Positions 8,104-15,727 of a stretch of 15,949 bases of DNA are shown here, piece by piece. The stretch is from the NCBI GenBank assembly GCA_946481105.1, contig CAMLMM010000044.1, positions 1 to 15,949 of the forward strand, read 5' to 3'. Position 1 is the stretch's first letter. Every line of letters begins with the position of its first letter. The position numbers and the translations under genes were made by a program. Origin of the DNA: an uncultured Alphaproteobacteria bacterium (GTDB taxonomy: Bacteria; Pseudomonadota; Alphaproteobacteria; Micavibrionales; Micavibrionaceae). The notes under the pieces were generated by a model. That model was not told where the DNA came from. It ran no database searches and saw only the letters and a list, made by a program, of their open reading frames with translations.

Positions 8104-9147
8104 TTAAGATGTGCCTTTAATGCGAATACGTCCATCGGCCTCAATGCCTGGCTGCGCCACACCGCGAACGCTCATGACACCGGTTGAATACGCCGCTGGG
8201 ACAAGTGCTTCCCACTCAAGCTTGCCGGATTTTACTTCATATCGTACCAGCGTCCCGTCAATTTTTTCAAGATCGTCCAGAAGTTCCTGAATACGTACGG
8301 TATTTTTTAATACATCATTTTGCGCCGCCTGTCCGGCCTTGGTCAAAAGCTGCATGCTGGCATCCTCGGACGCCTGCTGAACGGCTTCAAGCTTGCGGCT
8401 TACGAAATTGGTCACGATGTATTGGGCCGCCAGAAACAGAATAAGCGTCAGGCTGACTAGAATTCCGGATACCACAACCATCCGCGCAGTGCCACGGGCT
8501 AACTGCTCGGTGCGCAACTGGCGGTTCCGCCATGGTACAATATCGGCAACCTGCGGATTGATGGTAATAAAATTGGCGTCCATGCTCTGGATGCGCGGCA
8601 ATATCGTTCGCGCAGCGCCCAGAAACACCTGCATCCGCCCGGTATCTTTATCCCAGCGTAATGCGGAAGCCAGACCATCCTTCTCGTATATATAAACCGT
8701 TTCTTTATCCCAGAATTCGCTGTTACCGGGCAGAGCCGCAGCAAGCGGACACCAGCTGTCCGGAGCAGATGCCAGTGCCGATGACGCGCAGGCCAGATAC
8801 CAGATGCGGTTGTCTTCGATAGAATAGAGATAATGTACTTTTTCTGTCGCGCAGGCCTGCGTGGCAGCATTCCATACAGCCTCGTCTTCCATACCGGGGA
8901 CATAAGGAATAACGCCACCTATAAGTTCCGATGGCAGGAACGGCACCAGATCGGACACAAAATATTTTTTCTCGCCCGACATTTTTTCGGCGAAGCCAGG
9001 ATTTGGTTTCTGCTGGACTTTCTTAGGCGGCTCGGCCCCTGATTCAACCGGGGTTGAATTGCCTTCGGACGTTGCAGCTATTTCTTCGGATTCAAACAAA
9101 TCATCCGACTTCTTCTTGGAAAATGGATTGTTAAAACCGAGCGCCAT
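8104..9147 (-). CDS. PilO/TcpD-like bitopic inner-membrane protein of a type IVb pilus system
   Basis: A 347-residue protein with one membrane segment at about 223-246. The first 220 residues have no signal peptide and should be cytoplasmic: a charged, Pro-rich start to about 55, then a folded part at about 60-205 containing three Cys. After the membrane comes a coiled-coil-like stretch at about 250-300 and a small periplasmic end. This topology and position next to the ATPase and platform genes match PilO of R64, BfpC and TcpD, which connect the cytoplasmic ATPase with the envelope complex. Sequence identity to those is not obvious by eye, so the assignment leans on topology and context. The start is supported by GGAG, which overlaps the end of the upstream gene 8 bases before the ATG; the spacer between the two genes is 4 bp. 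Confidence 0.6.
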   Translation of the reverse strand: MALGFNNPFSKKKSDDLFESEEIAATSEGNSTPVESGAEPPKKVQQKPNPGFAEKMSGEKKYFVSDLVPFLPSELIGGVIPYVPGMEDEAVWNAATQACATEKVHYLYSIEDNRIWYLACASSALASAPDSWCPLAAALPGNSEFWDKETVYIYEKDGLASALRWDKDTGRMQVFLGAARTILPRIQSMDANFITINPQVADIVPWRNRQLRTEQLARGTARMVVVSGILVSLTLILFLAAQYIVTNFVSRKLEAVQQASEDASMQLLTKAGQAAQNDVLKNTVRIQELLDDLEKIDGTLVRYEVKSGKLEWEALVPAAYSTGVMSVRGVAQPGIEADGRIRIKGTS

Positions 9148-9151
9148 GCCC

Positions 9152-10375
9152 TTAACTCCCTGCGCCGCCCATAAGGCCGCCCATCATGCTGTCCATACTC
9201 ATATTCATCACCGTGAGCGCGTAAATCGCGCTACCGAAGCCCAAGGCCAGATAAACCCCCGTCAGAAGAAAGGCAAACCAGACAATCAATTTGTGTTTCG
9301 TCCGGGCTGACTGAGAGCGCAGCTCGGAAATTGATTCCATGATTGTAGCAACCTGCGAGAGATCAGACAAGGTTGCGAGTTCCAGACGCTCTGAGCGATT
9401 AAGGGGTTCGCGGTCCAGGGCAGTTCCCAAACCGACCCCGCGCCCCAGCTGTTCGTTTGCACCATGCCAATATGCGGCAACCTCAGGTGAACTGGCTGCC
9501 TCACCTGACTGCCGCAATGTATCGCTAATAGGCACGTTACTGCGCAACATACGCGACGCGGCAGCCATTGAGTCAGCAAAGCTCAAATCCCGCATATAAC
9601 CGCCGATAAGGGGGAGTTTACGAACCATACGCGCGGTTGGCCAATCGCTTTTGCCTTTATTCATAAAAAAGGAAAATACACACCAGGCCATAAATCCGGC
9701 CATACCGAAGGCAACCCAGATAAGGATATCCCAGGTAAGCGACAAATTCCCGACAACATGGGTATATTTTTCAAGTTCCGGCCCCTCTTTGGGGGCATTA
9801 TCCTTGAACCAGTTCAAAACAGTGCTTTTTCCCCAGAACAGGGATTGCACAATCGTGATAACGTCAAACGCCAGCCAGCCCATTGTCCCGACAATGGCCT
9901 GCGTATTTTTGCGTTTCTGGGTAATCGAGTTAATGGCATACGGAATACCTTCAGACAATTTTCCGGCGCGTTCACTGGCCGCAATAATGGCCAGCGTTGA
10001 CCGGTCAAATATCTGCAACGCCTTGAGTGCATCCATGAGTCCCAACCCGCGTGCCAATGCTTCGCGGGCTGGCGCCAGAATATTCTGTCGGGTCGGGTTA
10101 GTTTCCGCCTCAATAATTTTCCATAGAGCAACGCCAGGCGACGTGGCTGTTGATCGGAACATGATCCCGCGCAGTAATTGCACCTGCCACCAGCTTGATC
10201 GGGCCAAAAGACGTTCAAGTGGCGTCCGGCTGTGGGAACGGATCGATAATACATGCCCGCCGCGCTGACGCACGGCATCGCGCACGTCATTTTCGCTCGG
10301 CATATACATCGTCTCAACCGCCCTCCGGGTGCCGTGACGGTTTTCATACGCGATTTGGACGATCCATTGCTGCAT
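9152..10375 (-). CDS. GspF/PilC-type inner-membrane platform protein (PilR/BfpE/TcpE-like)
   Basis: This 407-residue protein is the inner-membrane platform on which the assembly ATPase acts to add or push pilin subunits. Two T2SSF domains are visible: about 67-180, with the family feature ERAGKLSEGIPYA at about 135-147, and about 263-385, with SMAAASRMLRSNVPISDTLR at about 269-288. Hydrophobic segments lie at about 161-180, 213-237 and 362-390, as expected. The C-terminus ends in a Met/Gly-rich tail (MSMDSMMGGLMGGAGS at about 392-407). The length matches family norms. It starts 5 bp after the ATPase stop and is followed after 4 bp by the PilO-like gene, so the three are surely cotranscribed. 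The order ATPase then platform protein is that of pilQ-pilR in R64 plasmids. Confidence 0.88.
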   Translation of the reverse strand: MQQWIVQIAYENRHGTRRAVETMYMPSENDVRDAVRQRGGHVLSIRSHSRTPLERLLARSSWWQVQLLRGIMFRSTATSPGVALWKIIEAETNPTRQNILAPAREALARGLGLMDALKALQIFDRSTLAIIAASERAGKLSEGIPYAINSITQKRKNTQAIVGTMGWLAFDVITIVQSLFWGKSTVLNWFKDNAPKEGPELEKYTHVVGNLSLTWDILIWVAFGMAGFMAWCVFSFFMNKGKSDWPTARMVRKLPLIGGYMRDLSFADSMAAASRMLRSNVPISDTLRQSGEAASSPEVAAYWHGANEQLGRGVGLGTALDREPLNRSERLELATLSDLSQVATIMESISELRSQSARTKHKLIVWFAFLLTGVYLALGFGSAIYALTVMNMSMDSMMGGLMGGAGS

Positions 10376-10380
10376 GACAC

Positions 10381-12198
10381 CTAGGATTCCAGATAGTTAA
10401 GCGCCGACTTAGGATCGACAAGTCCGCTCATAACCAGGTCAATCAGACCATTACGGCGTGTATGAACGATAACCCCATCTTCATCTATAATTTCATTCAC
10501 GTTTTTCATGAGCGCGCGATAGATTTTATCCCTGTCACCAGGACCCAATGTGATAAGCAAGGCATCCAGCAGCAAGGTACGTCCGGAAATACCTGTCCGG
10601 TTACACAAATCGCAGCCGCTTGAGTTGTGACGTCGAAGCACAACCGAAGGCTCAAGCCCCAATTGATCCATTTCCTCCTGGGCCAGCACTTCCCCTGCGC
10701 GTCCCTGGTGCGCACACCCCTGGCAAAGAGTTTTAACAAGACGCTGGTTAATGATGGCGCGAACTTGCTGCGCCAGCGTAAATGTCGATGCACGTTCTTT
10801 TTCAATCGGCATCAGCGATTTCATACGCTCGAATGTCTGCAGCGCCGTATCGGCGTGAACGGTCGAAATAACCGTGTGCCCCGACTCGGCGGCCTTCAAG
10901 GCTGTTTCAACTGTATCGGCGTCGCGCAATTCCCCGATAACGATATAATCCGGGTCATGACGCATGGCGGCACGAATAAGATCAGAAAACTCACCGCCCT
11001 TCATACCAGGGCGCACCTGCCACTGCGTCGCGTAACGCAGTTCGTATTCAATTGGGTCTTCAATCGTGAGAACATGCTTGCGGCGGCGGTCAATCTGCTG
11101 AATACACGCATACAAGGTCGTTGTCTTACCGGAGCCAGTCGGCCCCGAAAGAATAATCAGACCTCCACCACCTTTAATTTCCGGCGCCAATGATTGTGAA
11201 AGGTAATTCCCCACATCTTCCTGGCGTTTGAACAATTCTTCAAAACCCTTCAGCGAGGCACGATCAAGCAGACGCAAGGTAAGTTTCTCACCATCCTGCG
11301 CCTGCGGGCCTGCCGCCACACGTACGTCGATCACGCGACCTTGCCAGGTGAAACTGAAACGTCCGTCTTTTGGCGCAACGCGGTCACCAAAGTTCATCCC
11401 TGCGTCACGCTTGATGAGCGTCGTCAGACGTGCCATTGCATCAGGTGGTAACAGGTGAACCGGCACCAGATCGCCATCAATACGGTAGCGTATCCAGTTC
11501 GGTGCCGCCGGGTTATTATCTTGAAGCAGGTGAATATCCGAGACGCGCATCTGCAATGATTCAGCCAGCATATCGCGCATGAACTGATTGAGCAGAATAC
11601 CATTATCGGTATCAGCTAGCCAGGCTGCCAAAGTCTTTTCGCAACGGTCAGCCGACAGGTCATGCACCGCCCGCATGGTCTGAAGCAATTCTGAACGGTC
11701 CCATATTTCGACTTCCAGGCGCTCAACCATCAAACCGGTGCGGTTAGCCGTGGAGATCAGCGCGTCTTTCTGACGCTGGTTCAGTTCATTCAGCGGCGCA
11801 ATCTTGAGAATACCATCATGCAGTCCAATCAGGTGGATATTCAATGGAAGCCAGGACTGAACTGGCAATATCTGGCGCAGCTGGTCGCCATTCGCATGGT
11901 CTTTAACACCTTTCGATTCAGTTTCCTCTTCCGCGGCCTGTGGTGTACCCGCCATATCCAGAAGCTGTTCGGTGGAACGGGTGATACCCAGATCCATAAG
12001 CATGGCGCGTTCACGCTGGACCATATCCAGATAGCGTTCGCGTCCCTCACTCGCGCGCTGACGGCGGCGGTCACGCCACTGGCGGCGTTCGACTCCCCCA
12101 GGCGGCATATGCCCCGATTCCTGACGGCGGTCGGCTCCCTTGCGGGCCACATCCCCTCCATCTACATTGCCATCCTTCGTGATATCTGAGTTATCCAT
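10381..12198 (-). CDS. GspE/PilB-type secretion or pilus assembly ATPase (PilQ/BfpD/TcpT-like)
   Basis: A 605-residue hexameric-type ATPase that powers pilus or pseudopilus assembly at the inner membrane. The Walker A motif GPTGSGKT is at 352-359, the Asp box TIEDPIEYE at 378-386, the Walker B stretch YIVIGELRD at 418-426 and the His box STVHAD at 445-450. Two Cys pairs, C492/C495 and C529/C532, form the tetracysteine zinc site typical of assembly ATPases rather than retraction PilT. An N-terminal GspE-like domain spans about 108-180. Unusually, residues 1-60 are a polar, Arg-rich and probably disordered extension with clusters such as ERRQWRDRRRQR. The ATG at 12198 follows the upstream stop after 9 bp; the RBS is weak, which suggests translational coupling. 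Confidence 0.92.
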   Translation of the reverse strand: MDNSDITKDGNVDGGDVARKGADRRQESGHMPPGGVERRQWRDRRRQRASEGRERYLDMVQRERAMLMDLGITRSTEQLLDMAGTPQAAEEETESKGVKDHANGDQLRQILPVQSWLPLNIHLIGLHDGILKIAPLNELNQRQKDALISTANRTGLMVERLEVEIWDRSELLQTMRAVHDLSADRCEKTLAAWLADTDNGILLNQFMRDMLAESLQMRVSDIHLLQDNNPAAPNWIRYRIDGDLVPVHLLPPDAMARLTTLIKRDAGMNFGDRVAPKDGRFSFTWQGRVIDVRVAAGPQAQDGEKLTLRLLDRASLKGFEELFKRQEDVGNYLSQSLAPEIKGGGGLIILSGPTGSGKTTTLYACIQQIDRRRKHVLTIEDPIEYELRYATQWQVRPGMKGGEFSDLIRAAMRHDPDYIVIGELRDADTVETALKAAESGHTVISTVHADTALQTFERMKSLMPIEKERASTFTLAQQVRAIINQRLVKTLCQGCAHQGRAGEVLAQEEMDQLGLEPSVVLRRHNSSGCDLCNRTGISGRTLLLDALLITLGPGDRDKIYRALMKNVNEIIDEDGVIVHTRRNGLIDLVMSGLVDPKSALNYLES

Positions 12199-12207
12199 GA
12201 ATACCCG

Positions 12208-13827
12208 CTATTGTGATGTGGATGTACCTGATGTGGTCGTTGCCGAAGTCGAAGTCGAAGTTGAAGCCGAAGTCGAACCTGATGATGGAGTTCCGCTCGA
12301 TGATGTGCTGCTCGACGAAGAGCTCGAAGCCGTACGACCGCTTGATGACAGTGATTTATCAAACAGCAGGCGCACACGGTCCTTGCCATTAACGAACTCA
12401 ACCCCAGTTGAAACAATGGAAGCCTTCCACTCAACGCCCCCCAGAACGATATCCTGACCATCCGTCACAACGCGGCTACCGCCGGGACCATTGATAATGG
12501 CCTTCTTGTTTGCATGAGATGTGATCACAAAGCCCTCAAGCGCCTGCCTTTTCTCATACGGCTTGATGGCGATTTCTTCTTTACTGTCGCCAGCCTCGTT
12601 CACCACGACCGCTTTCGTATCACGGTTAACCACTTCACTGGCCGACCCGCGCACCGGCAGTACAAGTATGCCCCGTACGCCATCATGCGCGATACGCACG
12701 TCCTCGACCAGTTCGCCCTCGCGCACAGGTGACCAGTTCAGCGTCAGGGCACACGCCTCGACAGGCTTTAACACGGTCATCGCCTTGCAACCGGTTTTGG
12801 CAACCGTCAGGCCCTTATCCGAACTCGCCAGTGAAATATCTTTAAGCTGCATGTCCTGATCGCCGATATTGACCAGAGATACCGTCATAGAAGCTTCGTT
12901 CGTGATGGTGCCAAAATCGATTTCTTCCTGCGACGACACCAGCAGACCTGCTCCGGGAACGGCATCTGGAAATATTTCTGCCTTTTTTGCGGCTTCCGGC
13001 TCATATGTCCCTTTCATATTCACGCTGGCGACGCGGGTTGGCCCGTCATGATCCACCAGCAGAACACCATCTGATTTGCCTTCCGACATCGGCGCCCACG
13101 TGATGCTGGCCACGCAGGCCTGCCCGATTTCCAGTTTTTTACAATCGCTGGTCAGGCTGTATCCGGATTGCGGGGCGGCCTCAATGCTGACTTTGTTCAC
13201 ATTGATTGCTTGCGACGTAACGTTACGCAGGATAACCGACTTCACAAGCGGGCGGCTGGTTTCCATTGATCCGAAATCCAGCTCGTTTGGAATCATTTCA
13301 ACATCACTGGTTAGCTTGTCTGCATCACTATCCCCGGCAACAACTGTCCCCGTCATGGCGGATGTAACAATACGTGATTTCGCATCGTGGCGCAGCAACA
13401 TTTCAACGCGCCAGTTCCCCACTTTCAGGCCCTTGACGGAAACAACAACGGCGCACTCGGCCCCGGTCGGAAGAAGCCCCTGTTCATTTCCACCACATTC
13501 ATTCAACGCAACATCCGCACCCACGGTCGAAGATGGATACAAATCCACCTTGCCGATTTTAACATCCTTGCCTGAATCATTGCGGAATTTCACAACAACC
13601 TGATTGGTTGAACCGACGGTAATCTCTCCGGCCTTAACCTCATTCTCTACGGCGGCCAATCCGCCAGCTCCGCCCTGCCCGGCGTTACGCGTCCGCGCCG
13701 CGGGATCGCCCAGAGCATCTGCATGGGCCATTGGTACGGCATACGCTAGCAGCCCGACAGCAGATAAAGTGACCAGAGCTGTCCGGCAAAGAAATTTTGT
13801 TCCAGAAGAAGATTTAGCGTATGTCAT
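12208..13827 (-). CDS. Periplasmic PilP-like connector with three Ig-like (ASH type) repeats
   Basis: A 539-residue exported protein. A signal peptide occupies about 1-36 (hydrophobic core 17-30, AHA before Asp37). Three repeats follow at about 65-163, 175-276 and 294-397. Each has beta-rich segments ending in a glycine-containing strand and a Cys pair: C111/C125, C229/C238 and C347/C359. Repeats 2 and 3 also share the LDFGSM/IDFGTI motif and the LTW-type strand, which is typical of ASH or choice-of-anchor-D domains. Residues about 425-490 resemble the C-terminal domain of PilP and the HR domain of GspC: LEGFVITSHANKKAIINGPG, then GGVEW and VEFVNGKDRVRLLFD. This part would bind the secretin N-domain. 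Residues 492-539 are almost only Ser, Thr, Gly and Ala. RBS AAAGGA precedes the ATG. It lies between secretin and ATPase, where R64 places pilO-pilP. The fusion is seen; the function is inferred. Confidence 0.7.
   Translation of the reverse strand: MTYAKSSSGTKFLCRTALVTLSAVGLLAYAVPMAHADALGDPAARTRNAGQGGAGGLAAVENEVKAGEITVGSTNQVVVKFRNDSGKDVKIGKVDLYPSSTVGADVALNECGGNEQGLLPTGAECAVVVSVKGLKVGNWRVEMLLRHDAKSRIVTSAMTGTVVAGDSDADKLTSDVEMIPNELDFGSMETSRPLVKSVILRNVTSQAINVNKVSIEAAPQSGYSLTSDCKKLEIGQACVASITWAPMSEGKSDGVLLVDHDGPTRVASVNMKGTYEPEAAKKAEIFPDAVPGAGLLVSSQEEIDFGTITNEASMTVSLVNIGDQDMQLKDISLASSDKGLTVAKTGCKAMTVLKPVEACALTLNWSPVREGELVEDVRIAHDGVRGILVLPVRGSASEVVNRDTKAVVVNEAGDSKEEIAIKPYEKRQALEGFVITSHANKKAIINGPGGSRVVTDGQDIVLGGVEWKASIVSTGVEFVNGKDRVRLLFDKSLSSSGRTASSSSSSSTSSSGTPSSGSTSASTSTSTSATTTSGTSTSQ
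12244..12279 (-). repeat. Hexanucleotide tandem repeat encoding Ser/Thr tail
   Basis: On the plus strand six units of CGAAGT or close variants stand in a row (four are exact). Read on the coding strand they give alternating Thr and Ser codons near residues 517-528. The repeat is in frame, so copy changes alter tail length only. The whole Ser/Thr tail is encoded by 12211-12354. Confidence 0.8.
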
Positions 13828-13843
13828 GACTATCCTTTATTCC

Positions 13844-15652
13844 TTAGCGCCCCAAGACATCATAATTGACAATAACCGACGGACTTGAAACGGGCGGAGC
13901 AGCTACATCTGCTTCCTGATTTGCCGGTGCGGCGTCAGCCTTATAACTTTGCGGTACCACTTCCGGCAAAGGTTGTATTTCAACCGCAGAATCTTGCGGG
14001 ACCGTTTCAGTGACAGGCGCAGATTCTAACTCCGGAATATGGTGGGCTTCATGATCCGGCTCACCAACCGGGGCCGCTTCTTGGGCCGGAACTGCCATGG
14101 GGGCAGCCTCCTGGGTCGGCGCCGCTATCGCGCGTTCTTCCCATGCATTGGGAACAGGGGGTACTGTCATCGGCACAATCGGCAATGATTCAGGGGCCAT
14201 TTCAGGAACAATAGCGCTGATATCGGTTGGGGCAACTGGGGTTCCGCGACGCGGCGAATCTTCATTCGGCGCCGTAAACACAATTACGCGCGGCTTCAAA
14301 AGGAATACCAGTTCCGAGTTTGACGTCTGTGCACTGCGGCTGGTCGGAATCAGCGGTTGTTTAAAGCCAGGACCTTCTTTATCCATTGAATCCTGTTCGC
14401 GCACCAGACCGGCGATCAGCAATGTATCCCCTGGACGCCCGCGAACCTGTGTCCGCAATTCACGCTCCGTCGTCTTTGGTAACTGCACGACAGCATCGGG
14501 GTTTTCGTCAAAGGTTTCAATATCACGCAATTCCTGCAGCAGAATATTAATGTTGCTGTAAACCGTGGCATTATCCCAGCTGGAACCGATTGTCAGTGTA
14601 AACCCGCTATCGACCGAATCCGTTGTCGTGGATACGGTCGTTGTCCCACCATCTGTCGTGGTGCGTGACAGCGACGCCACATAGTTTTGGCGGTCGGACA
14701 CGCGCAATGTCGCCGACGACCCTGACAGAACCGTTATCTGCGGCTGGGAAATTGTTTTGACGGTCCCATAACCGGCAATAAACTGGAATACATCGGATGT
14801 CGCAAAATTCAGACCAGCGGAGGCGGTTGGCAAACCAATGCTGACAGGCGTACCCACATTCGTATCGGCAGCGCCGGAAAGATTAATCCCAAAGCGCAGC
14901 CGTCCAATCTGGTCGAATGCCGACCAGCGAATGCCCGTTGAATTCCCGGCATTAAGCGAAACCTCCCAGACATAGGTTTCAAAAACGACAAGTGCCGTAT
15001 TGGTGCGCAACCGCTGGAAATAGCGGCGCGCCAGCTCGGACGTACGCTGCGTCGCCCTGTAAACAATGGTGCGTGTGCTGGCATCCGTTACAGGTGTCTC
15101 ACCTGTAATGCTGCCTACGGCCGTTGAGATATTTTGTAGCAAGGTTGTCGCGTCTGCCGCGGCGCCAATCGGCGGCACGGTAATGGTAAATATCTCGCGA
15201 TCCTTAACCACCAGAATACCGTTCTGGAATGAACAATACATATTGGCCAATGAGCAAACCTCTTTGACCACCACATCCATCGGCCCCTTCAAACTGGTCA
15301 CCGTGATTGTCTGTGTGAGGGCCGAGTCAGTTTCAAACGCCACCGGAATGTTCGTACCATCAAGAATTAACTGCAAAGCACCGCCGAGCGTTTCACCCCG
15401 CAATTCAAACGGTCCGACAATATTTGACGGCAGGGGTTGTCCAGACTCGGACTGCGGCATAAGTACATCCTGCCCCAATGGCAGGTAAAGAATTGACTGT
15501 GCGTTTTCATTGACAGCTTCTTTACGAGTTTGGGCCGCTACTGGCGCAGGAACATCCACCTCGCGCGGGGTTGGGCCGACGCCATCGGCGCAAGCCGTTA
15601 ATCCGATTGCCGTCATACCGACCAAAAGAGAGCCTTTAAGAATATTTCTCAC
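13844..15652 (-). CDS. Lipoprotein secretin, PilN/BfpB/TcpC type
   Basis: This 602-residue protein is the outer-membrane pore of the system. A lipoprotein signal (hydrophobic core about 7-19) ends in the lipobox LTAC with Cys21, as in the type IVb pilus secretins PilN, BfpB and TcpC. An STN/N0-like domain spans about 80-160 with C133 and C140, which could form a disulfide. The secretin core lies at about 285-462 (ISQPQITVLSGSSATLRVSD at 301-320, then GRPGDTLLIAGLV at 405-417). The usual VPxLGxIPxLGxLF motif is replaced by a shorter PLIPTSRSAQTSNSELVFLL, as in the PilN group. About 140 residues rich in Pro, Ala and Glu follow and are likely disordered. The start is GTG with AAAGG at 15661-15665, 8 bases upstream. 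The stop lies 16 bp before the next gene. Confidence 0.88.
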   Translation of the reverse strand: MRNILKGSLLVGMTAIGLTACADGVGPTPREVDVPAPVAAQTRKEAVNENAQSILYLPLGQDVLMPQSESGQPLPSNIVGPFELRGETLGGALQLILDGTNIPVAFETDSALTQTITVTSLKGPMDVVVKEVCSLANMYCSFQNGILVVKDREIFTITVPPIGAAADATTLLQNISTAVGSITGETPVTDASTRTIVYRATQRTSELARRYFQRLRTNTALVVFETYVWEVSLNAGNSTGIRWSAFDQIGRLRFGINLSGAADTNVGTPVSIGLPTASAGLNFATSDVFQFIAGYGTVKTISQPQITVLSGSSATLRVSDRQNYVASLSRTTTDGGTTTVSTTTDSVDSGFTLTIGSSWDNATVYSNINILLQELRDIETFDENPDAVVQLPKTTERELRTQVRGRPGDTLLIAGLVREQDSMDKEGPGFKQPLIPTSRSAQTSNSELVFLLKPRVIVFTAPNEDSPRRGTPVAPTDISAIVPEMAPESLPIVPMTVPPVPNAWEERAIAAPTQEAAPMAVPAQEAAPVGEPDHEAHHIPELESAPVTETVPQDSAVEIQPLPEVVPQSYKADAAPANQEADVAAPPVSSPSVIVNYDVLGR

Positions 15653-15660
15653 AACAAGTA

Positions 15661-15665
15661 CCTTT
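15661..15665 (-). promoter_or_regulatory. Ribosome binding site of the secretin gene
   Basis: On the minus strand AAAGG lies 8 bases before the GTG start at 15652. It supports this unusual start codon, which also gives a correct lipoprotein signal. Confidence 0.6.
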
Positions 15666-15688
15666 GCTAAATCATCCCATCAGATTTA

Positions 15689-15694
15689 ATTATA
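15689..15694 (-). promoter_or_regulatory. Possible -10 element before the secretin gene
   Basis: TATAAT is present on the minus strand 37 bases before the secretin start, in the 75-bp gap after the receiver-domain gene. No matching -35 is found at 16-18 bp, and the stretch is A+T-rich, so the match could be chance. Confidence 0.2.
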
Positions 15695-15727
15695 ATATTA
15701 CAATTTCTTCAATAATTCGCAGGAAAA

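Noticed and set aside
8094..8162. Longer start for the WecA-like transferase at 8162
   Set aside because: It would overlap the PilO-like gene by 59 bp and add 23 polar residues before the first membrane segment. The ATG at 8093 fits the operon spacing.
9651..10268. 205-codon plus-strand ORF opposite the platform protein gene
   Set aside because: It is a mirror of a well-supported GspF-type gene on the other strand, and its translation shows no family features. The same holds for the plus-strand frames at 10627-11193 and 14097-14561 and the minus-strand frames within cckA and flhB.
12140..12457. Acidic plus-strand ORF (Glu/Val/Asp-rich) across the hexamer repeat
   Set aside because: Its composition is only the other-strand reading of the Ser/Thr repeat codons of the connector gene. 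No independent start signal or family match is visible.
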